DNA from: Chondrilla cf. caribensis
Lineage: Eukaryota; Porifera; Demospongiae; Chondrillida; Chondrillidae
Length of the DNA stretch: 64,000 bases
NCBI GenBank assembly: GCA_964020155.1
Contig: OZ026561.1
Location: 2,461,547-2,525,546, forward strand
Reading direction: 5' to 3'
Each line of letters starts with the position of its first letter. Position 1 is the first letter of the stretch. This document shows, in pieces, positions 50,676-62,402 of the stretch. The notes below the pieces were generated by a model. The model was not told where the DNA came from and did not search any database. It saw only the letters and a program-made list of their open reading frames with translations. A program made the translations under genes and the position numbers.

Positions 50676-50695
50676 CATAGGGTTTCGAGTCTATG
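50676..50695. mobile_element. 20-bp CATAG...CTATG unit with near-perfect 7-bp repeat
   Basis: CATAGGGTTTCGAGTCTATG is bordered by GTTCTAC (50669-50675) and GTTCTCC (50696-50702), matching at six of seven bases. The right half GAGTCTATG equals the end of the palindromes at 531 and 33666. Probably a shortened member of that family. Confidence 0.55.
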
Positions 50696-50951
50696 GTTCT
50701 CCTGAGGACAAAAGAAGGAAATGATAGATTACTGAAATTTCCGGAATTACGTAACAGCAATTATGCAGCCATTATCTGAAATCACAGGAATGAATCTAAT
50801 TAGTGTCCTATCAACTCGTCGTGGAGTCGTAGACCCTAGACAGCTAGGGTCTATTGTGGGACGAATGAGCTAGCATGCTTCATTAGACTATACTGTTCCA
50901 TGTTGTATGCTACTATTTACATTACTAAATACCAGTCAATCATTTGACAAG

Positions 50952-51135
50952 TTCCAGTTAAAAAACTCGTGGGGCTGCCGCCCCCGCACTCGAATTACTT
51001 GGGCGTCTTTCTTAGGTTCAGAAGAACCTTTGCTGAAGTTCTTACGTTCGGCGGAGCTTCAGCGCACGAATTCTAGCCCAATTTCAAATTGTCGGCATTC
51101 GAAATCGGCCATCTTTTATTCGCGCAATATAAATT
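50952..51135 (+). repeat. Interspersed repeat R1, copy 3
   Basis: Contains the GTTAAAAAACTC hairpin, GGGGCTGCCGCCCC, CACTCGAATTACTTGGGCG, TTCGGCGGAGCTTCAGC and GCCCAATTTCAAATTG. It ends about where the LINE remnant begins. Confidence 0.9.
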
Positions 51136-51149
51136 ATAATACTATAAAA

Positions 51150-52740
51150 TTTAATTCATTGTTGCTGTTACATATGACCACATAATTATATATAATATAT
51201 ATATATGTGATAAACTTAACGAAATAGAATCTTACATGTTGAACAAATCTCCAGACATTATCATGGTACTCACGGAAAGTTGGTTAAAACCTGTAGTATC
51301 TTACAACTTAGAGATAAAAGACTATGTACTGCTTAATTATCCAAGAGCTTCAATGCATAGGAAAGCTAGACGCAACTCAGGAGGCATTGTGATTTACATC
51401 AAACAATACCTGTACAATTTCATTGTTATTAGTAAAATAGCCAGAGATAGAGTCTGCATGCATGGATGAGGATCAAAGCCCCTATATATTATTAATGCTA
51501 ATTGTGATGTCTACTTATGCACATTATATGTCCCACCTATTGACTCTTCATCAATGCTAACATCAGACTCCCCTTGGGATGAAATTCAAAGTGAAATTAT
51601 CAAATTTAATGAACTGGGAGATTTCAATGCAAGGACTGGAAATTTCCAACATTGAATTTCAGACCCAATAGATGACTATGACCAACCCCCCTAAAGTAAC
51701 CCAAATATGGAAAATAGACAACAACCCAGTAGATATAGTAGACTCTTACAAATACGTATCTAGGCACTCGGCTGTCTTGGAAAGGTGATTTTAAGATTTG
51801 TCTACACAAAATATATATACAACCGTACAATTTATCCTTTTAATTAGTTACTGCAATTGCAACAACGTATCATTGCTTTGAACCTCAGTGACATTGAGAT
51901 TTTGCTACGATTATTTAATACTTCAATAAAACCCATATTACTATATAATGCAGAGATCTGGGGTCTGAATGATATCCAAATTTTAGAAAATCTTTCTCAA
52001 AATTCTACAAATTTATTCTATGGGTCCCTCAGAACTGTTCCAATCTTGCCATCTATGCAGAACTTGGATCATCAAAACTATCAGTAGAATCCTCAGTAAG
52101 GGTGTTTAAGTATTTCCAAAGAATAAAATCTAATCAACTATCTGATCTAGTGAGTAAGGCCCATTCAATATCAAATGATTTGGCTAATCAGGGACACAAT
52201 TGTTGGCTGCATAATCTTGGTTATAATCCAGACTTCATAACCCAAAGAACAGAAGAACTTTAACACAATTACGAGATCAGCACCTACAGCAAACAGTAAA
52301 TGCAATCAATGCTGACCATGGACCCACAAAAATCGGTAAAAAAAGTTAAGATATTATCGTTTAATGAAGATGAACTACACAAATCTAGAAAATATCTCAT
52401 CACAATTCAAAATCCAGCCATAAGACGTGCATTGGCAAAGTTCCGAATCTTGAACCATCAGTTGTCCATAGAATTGGAAAGATTCAAGAGACCACCCCAA
52501 CTGGTTTCAAACCATATTTGCCCCGTGTGCCATTTGGGTGTTGTTGAGGATGAAATTCATTTCTTGTTGATCTATCCACTCTGTAATGACTTAAGAGAGC
52601 CACTATTAAAGTTAGCATCAACATTTAACAGATCATTCACCTTCCTCACGACGGTCAATAAATTCGCTTACATAATGTCCAATGAAAATACATCAATGAT
52701 AAATGTACTTACATACCGGAAGTCGAAATGAAAACTATAA
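51150..52740 (+). pseudogene. LINE-type retrotransposon remnant
   Basis: The first part codes for an endonuclease of the LINE type (LTESWLKP, GGIVIYIK, LYVPP, GDFNAR) at 51240-51640. Most of the reverse transcriptase is missing; a trace of the downstream region remains (YKYL-GTRLSWKG near 51755). The C-terminal part then reads LFNTSIKPILLYNAEIWG near 51915 and continues to RALAKFRILNHQLSIE and the zinc-knuckle-like CPVCHLGVVEDEIHFLL near 52520. Several stops and frameshifts are present. The left border ATTCATTGTTGCTGTTAC and right border ACATACCGGAAGTCGAAATG recur joined together at 47.6 and 62.3 kb. Confidence 0.85.
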
Positions 52741-53354
52741 ATTGATGCATTTACACCTAACATCCGGCAATAAAATGACGGACTTCCTTAAGTGTCGGAC
52801 TTTCAAATCATGATGCGTACATGCTACAAAGCTACGAAATACTTTTCTCAAGCCAAATTCATGGACGACGCTAAGAGGACTGAGAGTTACAAAACGGCAC
52901 TTGTTTCAAGTCCGTAGCTTCAGCATTACGGAAGATACGAGTGTCCGGAAGTAGATTTATACGGAAATTGATCAGTTTCTCTAGTTGCTTTATTTTGGAC
53001 ACGTGTTTCAGTAATTAAAATGGCCAACAGTAATTAGTGTCCCTTGGATGTCTTTCTATATTTCAACTGAGTTATTGTCTGCCTGCCTTCGCGATGTGGT
53101 GGAAGATGATTCCAAGCCAGTTATCGCCTCACCAATTTAATTGCAACCTATTTCGTTGATGATGCTGATCACTAATACAGAAACTACAGGAGTTGTCTAT
53201 TACTCAACTTATCAGACTTCAACTGTAAGGTCAGTAATGTATTTGCACTAGATACTGTAGTGTCCGAAATTTTCGCGAGACCTAATTTCGCGAATCGCTG
53301 GATTCAGGAATGTTTTTGATTTTATATTTTCAGGCAAGTTCATTCTATCGTTAG
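52741..53354. other. Intergenic, nothing recognised
   Basis: No gene or repeat family recognised. A small inverted pair built on TTCGCGA occurs near 53265-53300. Confidence 0.35.
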
Positions 53355-53891
53355 CTATAGCACTTCCAGGACGCTTTGTATTATAATAGGCGACGGAACA
53401 GTATACGGTGTTATCGTAGTCGAAACAAGGTTCCCGCTTTTCTGATACTCCATCTTGGTAAGGCGATCGTTTCTTGAAATTTTTCGCGAGTTCTGCATTA
53501 AGTTCTCTTCGAGCGGCTTGAACAGCGGGTTGGGAGAGATTTGGGCAACGTGTTTTGACTTCAGAATAAAAAGGTCTGAAACATTCCCTGACATTCTAGG
53601 ACATCTTGGGGAGCTTCCACTATGAGTTGTTGTCAATTTTATAATCAGGAACAAGTGGAAATCTCGCTTTGAGAAGAAGGCGCTAGCACACGGGAGGATC
53701 CAAAGTAGCACTACACATGATATAATGATAACTGGAACTGAACATGCAGAAGAAAACAATAAATATATTAATAATAGGTTATGTACATAACGACTTGAAA
53801 CGGGCACACCACATAGAGCTAATACAATGCATAATTCTGTTATTAGAACAATGTCATTCTGTACAGTTGTCCCTTCGGGCAAATCTCGCAA
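53355..53891 (-). CDS. Hypothetical membrane protein frame
   Basis: A 178-codon open frame whose translation has hydrophobic stretches at about 13-30 and 38-68, then a basic hydrophilic tail. I recognise no family. The length is somewhat above chance for this composition, but no splice support, codon signal or homology is visible, so it may be fortuitous or an exon of an unknown gene. It overlaps the edge of no known element. Confidence 0.25.
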   Translation of the reverse strand: MRDLPEGTTVQNDIVLITELCIVLALCGVPVSSRYVHNLLLIYLLFSSACSVPVIIISCVVLLWILPCASAFFSKRDFHLFLIIKLTTTHSGSSPRCPRMSGNVSDLFILKSKHVAQISPNPLFKPLEENLMQNSRKISRNDRLTKMEYQKSGNLVSTTITPYTVPSPIIIQSVLEVL

Positions 53892-53929
53892 TGTTAGTGC
53901 TGTAATCAGGGTCTGTCTTATGGGGTCTC

Positions 53930-54290
53930 AGGCAGGACACTGCAGTAGCCAGTGGCTGACATCCTCGACCTCCCCACTCTGGCACTCTGTACATATTCTC
54001 TTGTCTCTATCCACCTCTCTCCATCTCCCAAACTCAATCTTGAATGCTGCTGTTCCTCCTCATAACTTCATCAACATCGAACTCTCTCTTTTCTTTTTCA
54101 CTACTGCTCATCTCGATTCCAGCTTCAGGTCACCAATCTTCTTGAGCATACTCAGCTTGGGTCTCTCTGCCATGTCTTTATTCATCACTGATGTCACATT
54201 CCTCCACGCAGAACTCACCAACATCTCTCAAATCTTTGAATCTGATAGGCTCCCTACAGCATCCACTTCCATATAACTCCATCTGAAGTC
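53930..54290 (-). pseudogene. LINE C-terminal fragment
   Basis: On the minus strand the frame reads GGTAAFKIEFGRWREVD, then KRICTECQSGEVEDVSHWLL and QCPA, with ERPKLSMLKK upstream in a different frame. A TGA replaces the Arg usually preceding GGTA. This is the same C-terminal pattern as the fragment at 47.8-48.1 kb but from a different copy. Upstream minus-strand DNA to about 54.5 kb appears to be a continuation. Confidence 0.7.
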
Positions 54291-54299
54291 ATCAATACA

Positions 54300-55048
54300 C
54301 CTAGCCATGCTCTTCACCCAACCCCCTTGCCACACTCCACAGCCTGTCTATCTATTTTCTTCAATAGCCTCCCCTCGTACTCCATTGCACTCAACACCTT
54401 CACCCAGAACCAGATGCACCGCATCTTTGCCTCCCTTGTTAAATTTTGCAAATGAATTTTCGTGCACCCAACCTTTGTTGCACAAATTACATCCCGCGTA
54501 AATTTCGGAGACGATGGTAGTTGATTCCTGTTCCTACTAATAAACCTTAACCCAATTATTCTTATTTACTTGTATAAACGGAAGCAATTTTTATTCACAT
54601 AACACATGTTGTTATTAATGTTGCGTGAGCTCAGGAACACATTTCTATGAAAGTAAAACCTCGAGTGCATGTACTGGTGCATATGCATGTGTGATAGGGA
54701 TGTATTTGAAATTGGTGTGATATAATATACGATTGTTAAAATTATGCACAGTGTATACGTGATTGAAATAATTAGCTATAGCAGGGATAGTTTCGGATAT
54801 TATACCAACAGAGAAGAAATTCACTATGGAAGAGAGCAAGAGTTGAAATGATGAAACCTAGTAGCTAAATGGCTTATTTAAGTACTTAATTGTACTTAGT
54901 AGTCTAAGGGTAACAGAACATAACATACACAAAATTTGCAATGGTGACAATTGAGGACAGAAATGGAATTAAGATCAACAGGTTATATATATATATGATG
55001 AAACATAATTATGCATTAAGATTGAATAAAATCAAAGAATTTTCATCA
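54300..55048. other. No gene recognised
   Basis: Probably decayed LINE sequence at the left side, then A+T-rich unique DNA. Nothing further recognised. Confidence 0.35.
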
Positions 55049-55242
55049 CAGTAGAACCTCGTTAAGACTATCACTCTTAAGACAAATTTCTGCTCCATAC
55101 AAACTAATTTCCGAGCATTATTTGGTTTGCTGTAGTAGTGTACATATAGTTACTGTAAGTCAATTCTGGTGAGAAGAACATCTGATTGCAAGAACTAATT
55201 TTGTGGTTCCCTTGTAGTTTGTCTTAAAAAGAGTTTCCACTG
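55049..55242. mobile_element. Pogo/Tigger-like MITE
   Basis: Left end CAGTAGAACCTCGTTAAGAC and right end GTCTTAAAAAGAGTTTCCACTG are imperfect inverted repeats of the Tigger type. TA follows the right end and CA precedes the left end. About 194 bp, non-coding. Confidence 0.75.
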
Positions 55243-55921
55243 TAGTCTCAGCATCATGTATAAGAATTGGTATAACAGAAGTGCAGATATCATCGACATG
55301 AACCTCTTGTTACTTATGGGAAAAAATGCCATTGTGTTTTAAAATTTCTATTTTATCCGTACATAACATTTAATTTTTCGTTGTTATGTGTTGATCCATT
55401 GACCAACAATAAAGCTCTGCACACCAAACAACTCTTTGTGAGTTACTGTGACTGTTAATTTGTTATAATTGCAATAGTGCTGCTTATATGATGTAAGCTT
55501 CTATCTTATGTCATTATAGGTTGAAATCAAGCACTTTCATACTGCTAAACGATTTGATGAACATTTGAGACAATTGTCTGATGAGAGCCTGTACCCATTG
55601 GCAGTGTGGGAACATATCTCATGTTACATCCACTGAAAAATCACCATTGCGTGGGTTCTTCTCTAAAGCCGTGTATTGTGTATTTCTGGTTTACCATAAT
55701 AATTCTGCTTGTACAGTATAGATTTCAAAGTTCCATTCAGGTAGCTTATCGAGATGACATTTGGGTGAAGACACTATGTGTATTCTTGAAGTGCATTCGT
55801 GTATGTGACAACGCATTGCTATTACTGCATGTGCATGTGATTGTGTTTATATGTATTCTTATTTGACATAGTTGGTGTGAGAACATGTTGGTGTGTGCAT
55901 GTGTGTGCGTGTGTGCATGCA

Positions 55922-56082
<161 letters not shown>

Positions 56083-56084
56083 CA

Positions 56085-56565
56085 TCTAATCGCTTCTGAA
56101 GTGGGATGGTGACAAAGGTGGTGTCTGATGTGGTGGTCTTCACTAGGTTGGGGATTGGGTTCGGGTGGGTTCTCAATTAAGTGTTTGGGATATCCATTCA
56201 TTTTTAGGGCCTGGGTGACTTTTCTTTCCTCGTCAATAATGGCAATGGGTGTGGAGGGTAGGTTCCAAGTTCGGTGGTTCAAGGTTTGTACTAAGGCTGG
56301 CTTATGGACAAAGGGATGATTGGACTGGAAATGGAAGTACTTATCTGTATGAGTGGGCTTTCTGTATACTGTGGTGGCTAAAGTTTGTCAGGTCTACAGG
56401 AGATGAGTACATCTAGGAAGGCTAGACGAGATTCTGACTCTTTCTCTATTGTGAATTGCATGGTGTCTTTTATGGAGTTGATGTGGCGGTGGAATCCATC
56501 TTATTTGGTTTTGAGGGCAAAAAGGGTGTCATCTACATAACCATTCCAGAACATTTTAGTTTCCA
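56085..56565 (-). pseudogene. Penelope-type reverse-transcriptase fragment
   Basis: On the minus strand the reading starts WNGYVDDTLFALK (the YVDD catalytic motif), then FTIEKE, LAFLDV and TVYRKPTHTDKY, followed by SNHPFVHKPALVQTL and QALKMNGYP. The YRKPTHTD...SNHP order is characteristic of Penelope-like elements. Stops and frame changes show a dead 5'-truncated copy. The (GA)n tract lies directly at its 3' side. No GIY-YIG endonuclease is seen. Confidence 0.8.
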
Positions 56566-56569
56566 GATA

Positions 56570-57956
56570 CTTTCTTATATTATATTATTATTATTTCTAT
56601 TATAATATAATTTTTTTTTACATTCAAGTATAATAATTTATGTATACAATAATATAATTTTACAATTAAATAAAATAAATATAATAATAATTAATAATAT
56701 TATAATAATTATAATTATAATAATAATTACCATTGCTATTATTATAATAATAATTACCATTGCTATTATAAAAAAATATTAATATTAATAATACATTATA
56801 TATAATATACATGATATTAAGCCTATATACACATATCTTACAATTAAAAAAAAAAAATTAAATATAATAATAATAATGATTACAATAATCTCCCACACAC
56901 ATGGAGAGTGAGGGCGGTGGGTGGGGTTTACATGGTGTGGTCCATGGTGCCAGCAAAGGAGATGGCGTTCCATTAATTGCGTTCTATTCCGTTCCATTAA
57001 TTGCGTATTATTTCTATTATTTTATTATTATTATTAGTATTAGTATTATACACATGCACACTAAATGGTACAGCTGATGTGTTGTATTGTATTAAATGTG
57101 GACTTAGTGTGTGAGGATTTTTGTGTGAAAGAGAGGTGTGAGTGTGTGTGTGTGTGTTCCTGTGTGTCTCGCTAATATAAACTCAGCCCATGGGGGTGGG
57201 GTGTGGCTTAATTGATATGTGCATAAGATCCAGTCAGCAATAAGCTGGTTATGCAGGCTGCACCAGGATACATCTGTTGTCAACAGTGCTACATAAATAA
57301 ATTCCCACAGAGCTAGTGCTTATGTGCGATTAAATCGGCATTATCATTAAAATGGCTTGTTTAAATGTTAGTGTGTAATCAGTTCGTGGGAAGATTCACC
57401 TAAAACTACCATCCTACTAAAACTACAAGATATCATGTTAAAAAAGGATGGTTATATTAGCCTTGGACAAACAACGCATAAACACCGTACATTTCTAGAA
57501 AGTGTGAATTATGTTGATGTATAACCTCAGAACATGATTAGTTAACACAGTTTTTGAGCATGAATTTCACTCCTTGACCAATTGCTGCAAATTGAACACC
57601 ATCTTGGGACATTAATAAATACTATTATAATTATTTATTATGAATATATTGTATTATTGTAACAATTACATAATATCATCATTGTTTCCATTATGCATTG
57701 TTCATAATTGTAATATTCTCCCTTCTACTTCTTGAATATTAATGGAATTGACATTGCACTATAGCGTTTATTTCGCATGAACACCATGCACACCATATGC
57801 AAGAAGTCAATTTTCAATGTCACACTGTGGATGGTACAGTTTACCTTGCTTTGGACTATATCATATAAACAATAAAATGTATAATCCATCTAAATACTAG
57901 TCAGTGTGACTGTGCATGCTTGGATGTTATATACAATAACTACAAACGAAACAAAT
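56570..57956. other. A+T-rich low-complexity and unique DNA, no gene
   Basis: From 56570 to 57060 the sequence is almost only A and T, dominated by AATAATTATAAT-like words. After that it is unique DNA without recognised genes. Confidence 0.6.
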
Positions 57957-58160
57957 AATTCGAGTTAAAAAACTCGTGGGGCTGCGCCGCACCCGCACTC
58001 GAATTACTTGCACGTCTTTTTTAGGTATAGAAAAACTTTCGCTGAAGTTATTACGTTCATCGGAGCTTCAGCGCACGAATTCTAGCCCAATTTCAAATTG
58101 TCGGCGTTCGAAATCGGCCATCTTCATTTCGCGTAATTACCGAGCGTTAGCGAGGTAATT
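57957..58160 (+). repeat. Interspersed repeat R1, copy 4, ending in a hairpin
   Basis: Same order of blocks as the other R1 copies (GTTAAAAAACTCG, GGGGCTGC, CACTCGAATTACTTG, GGAGCTTCAGC, CAATTTCAAATTGTCGGC). It is followed at once by the inverted repeat AATTACC ... GGTAATT around GAGCGTTAGCGA. Confidence 0.85.
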
Positions 58161-59435
58161 GTTTCCGTTCGTTTGGGGAGTCCGATCGAGGTCACCCACG
58201 CACACGATTGCGGTGGCCGCCAATGTTGTTGGATTTAGGTCATTTTTTGGTTTGTTTGAACGCAAATCGTTCGTCGATCGAAGCGTTCAGAACTAAGTCG
58301 TTCTATCGATGGTAATGGGGCACCGTCGCAGCATGTATTGAAATGGCAAACTTAGTCTTAGACAAAGGTTGCCTGTGGTTCACACACGATCCGTTAAAAG
58401 TACACTTACTTCTCGATTCTTCCCGTCGACAAATTTCGGACTGCATCACTACCAAGTACATTAAGACAATTCAAAGAACAATTGTCAAATTTTTTGCACA
58501 TCGATTCTTCGATTTCCATCACCGAAGAGCAGGGTTCGCCAATTCGTCGTTCGGGACACCAAATGGTCGGCCATCATGACGTCCATATTGGAAGACATTT
58601 TTAGATGATGTCACTGAACTACCACGGCTGTTTCGAGTGGAAACTTAGTTTCTCGCGAGTGAGAACTCGTGTACGAGTTTGACAACAATAGCGTAAACGC
58701 CTATTCTTCGCAATAGAAAATGGTACTTTTCGAAGCCTTATTGCTGACGTCTGCCAGTTTTCCAGGTATTTCCGTTTGTGAAACCATTAAGTACAAGGTA
58801 AGTCGAGTCTTTTCGTTATAACCAATTTCTTGTACCATTTTTTTGAACACACTTTTACGTCAATACTCGTGGACACATAGATATGCGATGCTTGTAGCCA
58901 CGAACACCTTTACACTTGAATAAATGAGTGTGAATGGATGGGTATATACCTGTGTACCATTTTTTAGATTTCATTCAAGTCGCAGAGAAGATGCCTTGCT
59001 GTTTGCAGCTTGTAAACCACATGCCTTTTCAGCGGTGTTCTCCACACCCCATCACGGACTCGTGACTGCACGGACTGTCGCAGAACCAAACTTAACTTGC
59101 CAGTGTTCACATGTTGTTGTGTTGTGCTGTATTATACGATAATTTTATTGATATACAGTTAACATTAACGTTTAAGGCCTCTTGAAACTTGCAGCTTCTA
59201 ATATTATTCTCTATATGGAAGGAAACAACGTCGCTTGTATACAGATTCTCGCCGGAAGACTCGTCGATAACGTGGTCCAGGAGTATAACTATAGCCTATA
59301 AACTATACCACAGCTTAGGTCTGTACGCGCGTACGCGTATCCATATGCATGATTTTCGTGATACTTCTCTCTGCTAAGTAACGAGTCTATTATGTACTTC
59401 GATAACAACGTGCACAGTCAGCATCTCAATGCAAG
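58161..59435. other. No gene recognised (possible upstream exons)
   Basis: No confident exon. The first exon or exons of the plus-strand gene at 59.4-61.6 kb could lie here. Confidence 0.35.
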
Positions 59436-61632
59436 TGCGACCCGGAAATTTCATTCCAGATTGCAAATGTGGAATCACCAAATTCTCCGAAGAATACATG
59501 TGTATTCTGCCTTTTCGAAGCACCGGACACTGTTACGAATTTGAGCATAGCCCTGGAGCGTTACAAAGAAGAGATTGAAAATATACAACATAAAACATGG
59601 AAGTATGCTCAATCATGTATGTTAGCAGAGTAAGGTTCTGTTATGTATTGCTTATATACAACTTCTACAGATGAAAAAAAAATACGACTGTTTGTTTATG
59701 GTGACTATCAACTACTGACGTGCATCTATGGGATTTCTGGAGCATCAGGTACCTGCATTGCACAAGCATAAAGATTATAATATGATACTATACCCGACAG
59801 TATACACTTTAGATAATCTGTATCATTCAATACAGGACGGCATTGTTGCTTGTGGTGTACAATCGATCGCACCACAATGCAGCTATGCCCCAAGGAGAGG
59901 AAGCCAGTTCAGCTACGTAGCATAGCCACTTTACTTGCAGATCATCAAAAATTCAGCCAAAATGGTAAAGATAAAGGAGTGCGTTTCTTTAATAACGTTG
60001 TAGGGGAGCCTTTTTTCAATATACCTTTAACACAGGTATGTATAACTGTTTGCATGTTACTAAAATGACATGTGACACATACATATTTCCCTACATGCAG
60101 GTTTGTCCACCTGGACTGCATATCTCACTTGGGATTTTTCAGAAGATTTTCGACAGTTTGGAGAAAGCATGCCACCAACTTGACCTCAAAATGGCTGCAA
60201 ATGCAGATGCACACCAAATTCCCACCACAGTATCAGCAAAATACAGAAGTTACTTTGAAGCAAACAATGAGATCTACATGGAAAGGAAAGAAGAAGAAGC
60301 TATCCAGCATGAAAAAGTAGCAGCAGCATTACAACAATTACTGACATGGAGATACTTAAGTTACAATGAAAGCACGTACCCTGTATTAGAGAGGATGAAG
60401 GAACAGATTATTCAGTCTCAAAAGGCAGCTGTTAAACTAGTAAGTATGCAATTTGTCTTCATTAATACACTTTAATACTTAAAAGAGTCCAGAATGGCTA
60501 AGAAGTTCTATCATAAAGATTGTATTAAATGGTACACACTCAGTCTAACCAAGAATCAATAAAGTAAATAGTATGAGATATTTTGGTACTAACCTATACA
60601 GCTGCCTTCATCATTGAATGAAACATGCAGCCATAGGTTGCTGAAATGCTCCATTCATTGCTGATTATTATTATAGCTAATATGAATAATTGATACAGGG
60701 ATGTTCACAATGTCATACGTATTATTATTATGCATACCAAGTATAAAATGAATGAATGAGATGCATCCTATGTACAGATACGATATATTTCATTTAGGCC
60801 TACTATTAATACAGTTTTGTACCCTATATACATATGTACAAATAGAGACAAGAAATAGAAAGCATGAAACCAGCACTCAGTTCCAAAGATGGACTTGTGT
60901 GCAAGAGTTAGACAGCACATTGAAGCAAATTGGAGTTGAGCGTCGAGCATATTTTGGAGGTACTTTTGTGGGCAATCATGTCCACAAATGTCTAAAGGTA
61001 ATTAACTTAACCGTGTGATCATGCACATTACCAACTTCAATCCATATTACATAATACTGTATATTATATAGGAGGAGAACATAAAGTTGTTATGCAGTAA
61101 ATTCATTGAAATAGTACCACAAAATCTCCAATCTGAAACTAAGGAAATTGGGGCGCATTTTGAGCGAATGCTCACCCTGTTTGCGGGATGCTATAACCTG
61201 TACAGCCTCGGTCGAATAGTCACCATTAATGAAATTGCAGATCTTGGTGAGTCATATAACACAAATATAACTACATCACTGTACATGCATATTATACCGT
61301 AACGGTTGTAATTTTATAGAAAGAAGAGTAACTGTTTTTCTTGCTTACCTGAGACAATCGACAGAAGTTTCGAATATCTCCTTCACACCGAAACTACACA
61401 GTTGGAGGAACACGTGGTTCCTTGGATGAGAAAATGGCAATGTGGACTAGGGATTATGGGGGAACAAGGTGCTGAGTCAATCCATGCACGATTCAATTCT
61501 CTGTGTAGAACATACATGAACATTGTTAGTGACACGCAGAGATTGAAGTGCATGTTAAAGGAACACCACTTACAAGTTTCCCCATACACAAAGGAACACA
61601 AACCAGTAAAAGTGACATCAGTAGCTTTATAA
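59436..61632 (+). CDS. Uncharacterised transposon-like protein, multi-exon, one frameshift
   Basis: Exons: about 59436-59616, 59671-59748, 59836-60035, 60101-60439, about 60850-60997, 61072-61246, 61320-61632. Phases agree for all junctions that can be checked. The order of motifs is CVFCLFE, VYGDYQLL, YGISGASG followed by HCCLWC (a cysteine/histidine cluster), NVVGEPFFNIPL, CPPGLHISLGIF, a coiled helical stretch, YFGGTFVGNHVHKCL, and a final EQGAESIHARFN. I recall this motif series from uncharacterised proteins scattered in cnidarian genomes. Its dispersed occurrence suggests transposon ancestry, but I cannot name a superfamily. Between SNIS and LEEHVV near 61390-61400 the frame must shift by one base, implying a pseudogene, an unseen tiny intron or a sequence error. 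The N-terminus is missing. Confidence 0.65.
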
Positions 61633-62285
61633 CTATATATTATATATACATATACGTATATCCGCATGCATGTTTAGTAACATTGAATTTAAGTTCAATC
61701 AAGGAGTTGGTAATGCATGCACGCCTGATATCGAACGAATACACCTGATGTGAAGCCCACTCAGTCACACTAAACTTCTACTTGAGTTAAAATGTACTGA
61801 GATGAATTTCTCAGAGTAAAGCCCTTGTATCAATGACAACGATACGTCAACTTCTAAAATGCCCGAAATGCACCCTTAAAAAAATGGTACACAAACTAAA
61901 CAAGTACTGATGTGTAGTACAGTAAAAGTCCTTACCTTCTAGGTAGAGAGCAAGTTCCGAAAAACTGGCAGAGCCTTGAAATAGATGTTTTCGCAACACC
62001 TTCAACTTGTTGCGTTCTCTACAATGGCAGCTGCAATTAGTCTCGCACAAACACACTCTGTCTTGGAATCATTCATATGACGCATTGGTGACAAGAAAAG
62101 CCTCTTTCGATCATCGGTACTCCAATAAATGTCACTTGAAGAAGTTTTGTACGATAATGAGAAGCACATTTTACTGCGCATGCGCAAAACTAAATTTCGA
62201 CCGAACCTACGTAGCGAAACAGCCGTGCTACGTCAATATAAAATCCAAGCATTTGCGAGGTTCTGAACTTTGTTCACAACTAGTA
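61633..62285. other. Intergenic, nothing recognised
   Basis: No gene or repeat family recognised between the transposon-like gene and the next short LINE-end repeat. Confidence 0.35.
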
Positions 62286-62324
62286 TAAATTCATTGTTGC
62301 TGTTACGCGTAGGAATACGTATTA

Positions 62325-62360
<36 letters not shown>

Positions 62361-62402
62361 GGACGAGCGTTACATACCGGAAGTTGAAATGAAAACAATA
62401 AA
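62286..62402 (+). mobile_element. Short LINE-end repeat, copy 2, with (TATC)n core
   Basis: AAATTCATTGTTGCTGTTAC and GCGTAGGAATACG, then about ten TATC units, then TTACATACCGGAAGTTGAAA. The left half equals the left border, and the right half the right border, of the LINE remnant at 51150-52740. Confidence 0.75.
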
